Of a DNA stretch of 12,502 nt, positions 1-7,619 are shown piece by piece. The position numbers and the translations under genes are program-made. Location of the stretch: contig CALSCQ010000775.1 of assembly GCA_943704525.1 (NCBI GenBank), positions 1-12,502 on the forward strand, written 5' to 3'. The DNA is from Pigoraptor vietnamica (taxonomy: Eukaryota > Opisthokonta > Filasterea). The number at the start of each line of letters is the position of its first letter. The stretch's first letter is position 1. The notes under the pieces were generated by a model. That model did no database searches, was not told the origin of the DNA, and was given only the letters and a program-made list of their open reading frames with translations.

Positions 1-46
1 CCCCCTCTCTTCTCCCATCCCCGGCCTCAAATCTCATTTCACGCAG
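1..46 (+). other. 3' end of an intron of the TFIIF-alpha gene
   Basis: A pyrimidine-rich run of C and T leads into ACGCAG at 41-46, a standard 3' splice site. The reading frame of the downstream acidic exon opens directly after it. The intron begins outside the window. Confidence 0.65.
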
Positions 47-536
47 TCTGATGAGGACGAGGACGAGGAGGTTGAGGAGAAAAAGGATGTCAAGCCTGCC
101 ACCGACGGGGCCAAGGGGCGAAAGCGGCGCGCTGAGGACTCTGAATCACCCAAAAAGAAGAAGAAGAAGGCGCGTTTTGCCCATTTGGCCTCCGCTCCCA
201 TTTTACGGATGGCTCGCTGTCCCGTGGTGTGCTGACTTTGTTCCGTTCTGTAACAGGCGAGAACGGACGAGTCGAAGACGCTGCCACTGACGGAGGAAGG
301 TGTGCGTCAGGCTCTGTCTCGAAAGCCGCTCACAGCGAAGAAGCTGCGGAAGAAGTTCAAGGCGTCCATGGACGAGGTGGGTGCGGGCGGGCTGCACAGT
401 CTCCGTGCGCGTGTGAGCTGATGTCTGCTGTCGAACGGTTGCGCAGAACCTTGTCTTGCTGAAGGAGATTTTGAACAAGATTGCAAAGAGCGAGAAGGAC
501 AAGGACACGGGCGTGCTGGTCTTCCGGCTGAAGTAA
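47..536 (+). CDS. GTF2F1: Transcription initiation factor IIF alpha subunit (RAP74), C-terminal part
   Basis: This is the 3' end of the gene for the large subunit of TFIIF, which works with RNA polymerase II in the nucleus during initiation and elongation. Proposed exons are 47-169, 257-376 and 447-536 (stop TAA). The first encodes an acidic then Lys-rich linker (DEDEDEEVEEKK, later KKKKKK), typical of the RAP74 middle region. The other two encode the C-terminal winged helix: TEEGVRQALSRKPLTAKKL, then NLVLLKEILNKIAK, ending VFRLK. Spacing and end match the family, where this domain contacts the CTD phosphatase FCP1. The 377-446 intron is GTGGGT...GCAG. The 170-256 intron is odd: phase and homology put its donor at GC (GCGCGT), not GT, and an in-frame TGA at 233-235 means it must be removed. 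The gene starts outside the window. Family recall, not a search, supports the name. Confidence 0.78.
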
Positions 537-619
537 AGGCGATTGTTGTGAAACGTCGTTTGTGTGCCCCCAAATCCTAGACACCTTGACGGGCCATCCC
601 CCAAATGGGATGATAATGC

Positions 620-664
620 GTAGCGAATCGCCGAGATCTCGCTACATTCGGCACGTGACGTGCC
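620..664. promoter_or_regulatory. Two adjacent inverted repeats, the second with an E-box/CRE-like core
   Basis: GTAGCGA at 620-626 is exactly inverted as TCGCTAC at 639-645, with the perfect palindrome CGAGATCTCG (632-641) between and overlapping them. Next, GGCACG-TGA-CGTGCC (650-664) is a perfect 6-bp inverted repeat with a 3-nt spacer. It contains CACGTG (652-657) and TGACGT (656-661). Such symmetry suits dimeric bHLH or bZIP factors. Binding is inferred only. Confidence 0.35.
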
Positions 665-755
665 AAATAAGGAAAAAATCGGCTTCACTTTCTAGTAAGG
701 CCCCACGAAATCCTCCTTATAATGCGAGCTATTCGCTCCGCAAAATAGAGAGATT

Positions 756-783
756 CACGTGCCACTGCAGTAACAATCACGTG
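756..783. promoter_or_regulatory. Pair of CACGTG E-box motifs
   Basis: CACGTG occurs at 756-761 and again at 778-783, 22 bp apart, or two helical turns. The second is extended as TCACGTGA (777-784), a perfect 8-bp palindrome. With the copy at 652-657 this makes three E-boxes in 132 bp, upstream of the gene at 1248. bHLH-type proteins such as MYC/USF and some bZIP factors bind this core in many eukaryotes. Function here is inferred. Confidence 0.35.
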
Positions 784-952
784 ATAGCCCATATTTGGAA
801 GGTGGCTGGCGGGGTCCCTTGCGCTGTCCGAGGCAATTGAATTGGACTTTCGGAAGAAATGCCGGAAAATTCGACACTTTCCAATTCGGAGGGCGCGGGG
901 AAGTGGAATGTTCATGGACGCCTGAAGCTGTCAACACGCGCGAGTGTGAGCG

Positions 953-1008
953 AGACACACGCACGCACAAACACAGACACACGCATTCACGCACACAAAC
1001 ACACACGT
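953..1008. repeat. Imperfect CA-rich low-complexity tract
   Basis: About 56 bp of interrupted CA and CACG dinucleotide repeats on the plus strand. It is one of several CA/GT tracts in the window but lies outside the coding spans, about 240 bp upstream of the ATG at 1248. It may be in the promoter or 5' UTR. Confidence 0.7.
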
Positions 1009-1247
1009 ACTCCAAAGCAGCAAGGCAATCTGCCGAGACACATGCGCGCATAACGAACCCAAGACACGCCTCGCGCAAAGACCACTGGCGGTGCTGCGAT
1101 CAGTCACATACGTCGTTCCTTCGTGCGCGCAGGCGCCTCGCTTCCTATGGCGAGCTGTCCGCTTTACCCGTCCACTTAACGAACCAAAAGTCCGTTGTTT
1201 GACTTCGGTTGGGTGTGGTCTCGCCGCACGTCGGCGAGAGCGCAGCG

Positions 1248-3076
1248 ATGGACCCCTCGCTGTTGGCGCAGCTCGATCTCGCCGCCATTGGAGCGGATGC
1301 GCTGGCCGCTGCGGAGTTTCTGAGGGGTGAGGGAGTGCCCATCGCCCTCCGCTGTGCCTGTTTTGTGTGCTCCGAGTTGTCGTGTTTCTTGTACTGTAGC
1401 AGTGCGTGTCCATGTGACGCTGCGTGCCTCGCGAACGCAGCTGTTATGCAGTGTAACGCATCACTACTTCATTTCGCTGTCTGCCCAACCTTCGCCCTCT
1501 TTCGCGTCCGTCTCTCCCTCACACTCTTCTCCCCTCTGTCTCAGCCAATGAGGACAGTCATGCACGGCAACGGTCCGGTAGCCAAGAGCGCCTCTCCGTA
1601 CACGGCGTCAGCTCCGGCGTGGGAAAGGCAAAGTTGAAAAACCGCGCCATTCGCGACGTCCGCAAAACTCGCAGCTACGAGCGTCTTCCCCCGCGCGGCG
1701 AGAAGGATGGCGACGGCACAGGCCCTCCGCAGCCGACCGTGTCGCCGCGCCCGCGGGCGAGCACAGGTCAGACAATGTTCAAGAACTTCTTCAACCCCTC
1801 GCAAAAGTCGCCGCGAGAGAGCGCGCCCGCCGTGCCTCAGATGCAAGCCGGTCTCGCCGCGCCGTCGTCGTACAAGAACACGGGGCTCTTCTCGTCGTTT
1901 CGCCTGCCGCGATCCGCGTCGATGCCCAACCTCGCGAACCAAGACCCGAACGCCCAAGTCCCCATGAACATGTCCGACAAGAGCAGCAACTCGCCGACGT
2001 CGCAGCAGTCGCAGTTTTCGAGCACGTACTCACTCGACGTGCATCCGGACGGCCGCTTTGTGCCCGTCGTCCCGGCCATGGGAGTCCCCTCGCACCGTCG
2101 GTCGCTGTCGCCGAGCGAGGAAGTGCAGCGCATCATGATGGAAGGGGGTGCGCCGGACCTGTTCACGATGCAGCAGCAGCTACACGACGGGCAGATGCGC
2201 CACCAACAGATACTCTTGCAACAGGCGCAGCACAAGCTGCTCGAGCAGTCCGGCGGCCAGCCCGGCAGCACGGTCTACCTCCAGCAGAGCGATGGGACCA
2301 TAGTGCCCGCGAGCATCATCGGCATGATACCGCACGCACAGGGACTGCAGGGACTCGGCGTATCGAGCGGCGTCGCTGCGCCGGGTGTCGCGGGAGTGCC
2401 GCACCGGCCGCAGCCGACGTTGTCGTTTGGCGCGAACAGGGGCATACACGGCGCGGGCGTGCGCATCCCCCCCGCCATTTCGGTGGACTTTGCCGAGGAC
2501 GACGGACAGGGGGACGCGGAGGGGGGGTTTGACGGCGATTACCACCTCAACGACGACGACAATAGCTCGGACTTTGGGTCCGAGCTCGACGCGGCGTCGC
2601 CGGGAGACCCGCTTGCGCTCCTCCAACAGCAGCTGCAGCTCGGGCAGCTCACGCCGGAAATGCTCTCTGCGATTGCGCAGATCCAAGCGATGCGCAATGT
2701 CCTCCAGCGACAACAACAACCGCAGCAGCCGCACATGGTACCGCAGGCGGGCATGGGCTTTGGTGACGGCACGAACGTCGACCAGCTCATTGACCAGATC
2801 TCGGCGTCGGTGGATCCCCTTCTCCTGGAGGAGGTGGTGACGCCGCGGCGCAGCGCCGGGGACGACGACGTGGACAAGCGATTGGCCGCGCTCAACCGCC
2901 TCAGTCTGTCGGAGATTGACGAGCTCGCTCCCTACGCGCCTCAAGGGGACACGGCGGACTATGTGGCGCAGCTGGCCGCTCTCGGCCGACAGGAGTCGCA
3001 GGACGGGATGGCGGTGATCGACAGCATCTTGCTTGCGCAGCTCGGCCTGCAGGGCGGGCCGAGCTACCAGAATTGA
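1248..3076 (+). CDS. Unrecognised disordered, Gln-rich protein (536 aa)
   Basis: Exons are 1248-1326 and 1545-3076 (TGA); the 218-nt intron runs GTGAGG to CTCAG with a long pyrimidine tract and joins in phase 1. I chose ATG 1248 because the large second exon has no Met for its first ~75 codons, and splicing links it in frame to MDPSLLAQLDLAAIG. I do not recognise the protein. It looks mostly disordered: a basic Ser-rich N-terminal third, Gln-rich stretches (around QQQLHDGQMRHQQILLQQAQ), a Gly/Val/Pro-rich centre, an acidic patch (DEx-rich, about residues 345-375), then short helical LQQQLQLGQL-type segments. Possible basophilic kinase sites include RSYER, RRSLSP, RRSAG and R149-S-A-S-M-P154; the last fits the mode-1 14-3-3 motif RSxSxP. 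No membrane segment or catalytic motif is seen. An adaptor or regulatory role is possible but unproven. Confidence 0.72.
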
Positions 3077-3387
3077 GGCACTCGCGCGCGTCGTCGTCTC
3101 CCCGCTTGTCGTTGCGTGCGCGCGTTGTCTCTCCTCATTACAGCACAGGTTGTCTGGCGTGCCTTCTATTGAGTGCGCAGTACTTTGGGTACTTTTTTTT
3201 TCTCTACACTTTGATTGCAAAAAGGTGCTCACTCACAAACAAGGAGTCGAAGTTGGGCACTCACAATTTGCGGTGGCCATTCCGCCGTTTCTATCGCCAG
3301 CTCGATTCCAGCGTTTCGCACCAATGCAAGGAACGAGTGTGTGCCACTCACAACGCACGCATGCAAGCACATACAAAATGTACAGTG
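3077..3387. other. Convergent intergenic region
   Basis: This lies between the stops of two genes that point toward each other, so it should hold both 3' UTRs and polyadenylation sites. It contains an eight-T run (about 3193-3200) and AT-rich sequence but no AATAAA that I could place with confidence. Open frames here are short and unsupported. Confidence 0.55.
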
Positions 3388-4815
3388 TTATTGGCTCTCG
3401 TCGCTGCTCTCCTCGTCTTTCGTCGCCGTCACCTGCGAGGGCGACGCGGTACCCTCCCGCGCCCCAAATTCGCGCAATTCGAGCCTTTCGTCGTCCAAAC
3501 TAATCGCAGAAAACGACGACTCGCTTCGGCTGCGCATGAGCGCCCCTTTGCCACGGTTCGGTTTCCCGTTGAAAAGCGCGGGAATCGTCACCGTGAACCG
3601 CGACTTCTTCCCACCCGCGCCACTCGCGCCGCCTTCGATCGTCGGCGATGGCCGCTCAATGACGAGTCTTGGCGGCTGCGGCGCGCGTGATGCCGCGGGC
3701 GAATTCGCCGTGTTCATCTGTGGCACGACCCTGAGGTCCAGTTCCCGCATGCTCGTGATCGTGCGCTGCACCTCCACCTCAGAGTCGTCGTTTGTGGACA
3801 GCGTCGAATACCCCATGTGGTCGTCCTGCGCGAGCACGTCGATCGCCGTGTGCGTCGAGTTGTCGGCGGCCGTCGTGGTGAACAGCTCACGCCCCGCGCG
3901 CCTCCACTTCTGCACGACGTGCAGGAAGAAGACGAGGCCGACGACGGCGGTGGCGCTCGCGGAGAGGAGTATGGCGTCGTCGCCGATCTTTCGCTCGAGG
4001 AACGTCCCGAAGAGGCCGCCCAGCCAGAACCCGATGAGTATGGGAATGAGGATCTTGAGCTTCCAAAAGTCCGCGCGCTTCAGGCGAACGTAGTGACCGA
4101 GTACGATACCTGCGGGAGGCGAGTGCGCGTTGCGCGTGTGTGTGAGGAGTGCGCGTATATAAGGTGAGGTTGAATACGAAGCACACGCATGGTATGCTGG
4201 CACTTACGGCCAAAACACGCACCGACTCGAGACGTACAACGACACACTCACGCCCACATCAAAATCTCTCCCAGCGCGAAACCCACCAATGTCGGTCACG
4301 ACGCCCGTCACGTGCGTCGTCCGCACAATGGCGGCCGAGTAGTTTGTCGTCACGGCGTTCTGCAGGCCACACGCTGCCGCGGCGAGGTATGCGGCGAATA
4401 TGCTGTTGACCCACCGAATGACAATCCACGACGCAAACAGCAGCGCCGCTTCCACGAGCAGCGCGACGCCATAGCGAGGCCCGAGGCGGAGTTTGTAATC
4501 GCCAATTATGATGCCGCTGATGAAAGCGCCGAAAATAAAACTGAGAACGAGACCGAGGAGTTTGGCGGCTTCGATGCCGTCGTCTTGAACGGCGATGGCC
4601 ATCTTTGTGACCGTGCCCGTCATGTGGCTGGTCGTCATCTGCGACAGCGGTACGGAGTGTAAGGAGCGTGCACACTGCAACACATGCTTTAAAATGTGCA
4701 CAACTGACACGCACGCACGCTAATACACACACGCACGCACGCACACACACACACACACACATACACACATTACACATACACATACGCGTACACACCGGCA
4801 CAAATACATACACAC

Positions 4816-4887
<72 letters not shown>

Positions 4888-5098
4888 CCTGGTAGAACCC
4901 AAACAAAGTGACGCCATTGATGAAGCCGGCGTTCACACTGAAGAGAGCGCTGACGGTGATGATGAGCGCGAGATTCTTCCATTTTGTCTTCTTCCTGGTC
5001 ACGTCCTTCGCCAAGTGCCTCGGCTGGCGCTCTTTCGCTGGCCGCGCCTGCACCGGCGCAGCGTCGCCGTTCGACGACAACAGCGCACTTCTCGGCAT
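3388..5098 (-). CDS. DUF1275 / YoaK-family membrane protein with long C-terminal tail (427 aa)
   Basis: Exons on the minus strand are 5098-4889, 4638-4287 and 4109-3388 (TAA). Introns are 250 nt (GTCCGT...GCAG) and 177 nt (GTGGGT...GCAG). The ATG at 5098 is the first Met; the frame upstream offers only a GTG. Residues 43-63 form the first membrane segment. Family signatures follow: SHMTGTVTK (74-82), a hydrophobic helix near 96-115, [12 protein letters not shown] (133-144), GLQNAVTT (161-168) and [12 protein letters not shown] (177-188), then helices near 207-225 and 233-253. Joining exons 1 and 2 gives exactly the spacing from the first helix to SHMTG that I recall for bacterial members, which supports the splice. 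DUF1275 proteins are multi-pass membrane proteins of unsettled function, often suspected transporters. The 257-427 tail is hydrophilic and Ser/Arg-rich and is not part of the usual domain. The ARMC3-like gene diverges from the same upstream region. Confidence 0.85.
4719..4884. repeat. (CA)n/(GT)n microsatellite filling an intron
   Basis: A compound CA array with a pure (AC)33 run at 4819-4884 and interrupted CA/CACG blocks from 4719 to 4818. On the minus strand, which is transcribed for the DUF1275 gene, it reads (GT)n and begins four bases inside the 5' splice site of intron 1 (donor at 4888-4887). Length variation between strains is expected. Confidence 0.95.
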
Positions 5099-5884
5099 TG
5101 TCGTGGAAGGGTGACCGAACCCGCGATGATGACAGTGCCACACCGCCCGGTGGGATTGATGAATGCACTCTCGGGATGTCTCACGGCAAGCGACAGACAG
5201 CCATCCGAAGGCGACTCTCCAATAAAAAACTCACGAGAAACGTTGCCCACCAAGACGACCAAACACTGAAAGCCGCACGACGACTATCGCTTCTCGTGTA
5301 TGTCGAGCGCGCTCTCGGCGTGTTATTCAGAAATTAGAGAACACTCGCCACCGCATCAATAGACCGTTTAGCCGTGTTTCGATGGGAGCTGGTGAGGAAT
5401 CATTTTGTATTTAAAAGTAAATTATGCGATCATAATTTCCTTTAAATGACAAATAGAATCTAGTAGTGTCGATATATACCTCCCACAGATATTCCCAGCA
5501 CTCCATCGGTTGAGATACCCATATAAGGCGTTCAAAGTTCCAAATTACTCTATGTATATCTTTGTTACTGCGTTGCTAGGTGCCGATTAGTACATCCTGG
5601 CAATGAAATTGAGTATGCGATACCAGCAGCAAAGTGAGCGGACACAGTAGTAGGACATTCCCATCGACTTGAAACTTTGGTCCTCTCAAGTGCGATGCAG
5701 TTTGCGGTCGTGTTTTTTTTCGTTTGACTGCATGCACGTGTCTGCGCGTGTGCGTGCTCTTCGTGGAAGGACGTCTCTGCGTTTCACAGACAGAACACGG
5801 TCTGTGGAGGGCGGCTTCTTCCGCCGCTCGCGGCACATTCGCATCGCGCATCACTCGCACGCGGCATAGACACACGCTCGCACC
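5099..5884. other. Divergent intergenic region shared by the DUF1275 and ARMC3-like genes
   Basis: This 786-bp gap separates two divergently transcribed starts, so it should hold both promoters and 5' UTRs. Its middle (about 5380-5580) is markedly AT-richer than the rest, with TATTTAAAAG, GATATATAC and CCATATAAGG. A CACGTG lies at 5735-5740, nearer the ARMC3 start. No supported open reading frame, tRNA or other RNA gene was found in it. I looked for an RFX X-box, expected for a ciliary gene, and saw none. Confidence 0.6.
5519..5528. promoter_or_regulatory. Perfect CArG-box match
   Basis: CCATATAAGG fits the CC(A/T)6GG consensus bound by SRF-type MADS-box factors. It sits in the AT-rich core of the divergent promoter region, about 360 bp upstream of the ARMC3 ATG. 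A chance match is quite possible in AT-rich DNA. Confidence 0.25.
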
Positions 5885-7561
5885 ATGAGCACCAAAGCGG
5901 CACAGCAGGCCCAGGCGCAGAAGGCCGCGCCACCCCCGCAACCGCCTGCGTCGGACGATGCCCCGCAGCAGGTGCGTAGGAGTCACTCTCGCTCGTGGGG
6001 ACAATAGTCGCATCGCCGTTGCACCATTCCCTATTGCGGCCAACATTTAGCGAGAGGGGCTGAGACGCGCCTATTTTTTGTGCGACCGTGTGCAGGATCA
6101 CCCGCAGCTGAGTGCGCTGAGTCTCGTCGTGAGCGACCCACGCACGCTCGTCCTCATGCTCAATTCGCCCGAGTCGGGCGTGTGCGGCCAGGCATGCGAG
6201 GCCTTGGGGAAGTTTGCGGAGCAGTGTGAGTGACACGTCCCGTCTTGTTGGGTGGTGATGCGCGTATGTGCGGCCAGACACTCGCACGCTCAGCGTGGTT
6301 GGACGTGTGTGATCAGTGCTTGGGTGTGCTAGTGATGGCATTGCGGGAGTGAATGTCGAGCTCGCACGCACGGCTAACTGGGACATTCTGGCCACGCAAC
6401 GCAGCGGAGAAGAACCGCGCCGATCTCCTCAAAGTGGGCGCCTTGCGGCCCATTCTGGACCTGTTGGGGTCGCAGGACACGCTTGTGCTCAAGAACGCGA
6501 GCATGTGCCTCGCCACGATGAGCGAGAGCGGTGGGTGCAGTGGCGGGCGAATGGATCGGTTGCGTTGATGCCCCTCGGTTGTTCAAGTGACTGGGCGTGT
6601 GTGTGATTATCCTCATCGAGACGAGTCAGCACTCGCGTGTGTGCTGTGTGCGTGCGAGCAGCGTACATGGTGTTGGCTTCTCATGTGTGCATTCATCTTG
6701 TGCGATTGTAGTGGAAGTGCGCAAGGAGATCCGGCACAACGAGGGCTTGGAGGCGCTTGTTGAGCTTCTCTCTCTCGAAAACGCCGACAACGAAATTCAG
6801 GAGAATGCGACGCTGGCGCTCGCGCACATGGCCGCAGACTGTGAGTTATTGCGCGTGTGCGTGCGTCTGTGTTGCAGATTAGAGTGGTGTTGCGCGTGTA
6901 TATCGATTCCCCTATGTGTATCTCCCACTGGCAATCTAGCACGTACATACCTTGCTGCAGGCGCCGCTGTCCCTCTGTCATTGGAGTGCTGCTGCGCGTG
7001 TGTGTAGCGGTGCCGCCGTGTGTGTTCCGTAGTGGTGAACTCGCATGCATGTGCCCTGTTGCGACTGTGCACTCACTCGCCGCTGTCCCTCTGTCGCAGT
7101 CGCAAGCAAGGTGGAGATCTTTCGGCTGGGCGGCCTTGAGAAGGTCGTCAAGCTGCTCCAGCACACAGACCCGGATGTCCAGGGGAACGTCACTCACGCA
7201 CTGGCGCTGATGCTCGAGGAGTGTGAGTGCTCTGGAGCGTGCGCAATTGTGGCGAGTGTCGCGCAGTGAATTGTGTGTGTTGTGTTGGCGTGCAGTTGAC
7301 AGCGTGTGTTGAAGAAGGGGGGGGGTCCGCACTCGACGGCATAACAGAATAGCTCTCCCTGCAAATGTTTGGCCTTGTGTTGTGAGCTGTCGCCCACACT
7401 CGGACCCGTTTGTCCGCAGACAACTGCCGCTCTGCGTTTGGCAAGCTCAACGGCATTGGTCCGCTGCTCGATTTGCTCGTGTCGGAATACGCCGAAATCC
7501 AGGAGCACGTCCTCCTCAGCATATCGAAGTGCGCGCAGGACGGTGCGTGCTGCGTGTGCCC

Positions 7562-7619
<58 letters not shown>

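Larger units (their letters stand above)
537..1247. other. Intergenic region between TFIIF-alpha and the unknown disordered-protein gene
   Basis: No gene is supported here; short open frames lack homology and splice context. It should contain the 3' UTR of the TFIIF-alpha gene and the promoter and 5' UTR of the gene at 1248. No AATAAA is seen near 536. The region holds a cluster of palindromes and CACGTG sites (620-783) and a CA-rich tract (953-1008), listed separately. A TATA-like TATAAT lies at 718-723, with no clear link to a start. Confidence 0.6.

Noticed and set aside
2180-3232. A 350-codon open frame on the minus strand
   Set aside because: It is antisense to the spliced gene at 1248-3076, is very Arg/Leu-rich with no recognisable domain, and is what strong G/C third-position bias produces opposite a long exon.
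4668-4917. Frames encoding THTHTH or CVCVCV repeats
   Set aside because: Direct translations of the CA/GT microsatellite inside an intron, not proteins.
5561-5600. Possible RFX X-box near GTTACTGCGTTGCTAGGTGCC
   Set aside because: Only one half resembles the GTTGCC half-site, and the second half-site does not match.
6613-7332. A 239-codon minus-strand open frame
   Set aside because: It crosses two well-supported ARMC3 exons and their introns in antisense, and its content is low-complexity His/Thr/Arg from GT-rich DNA.
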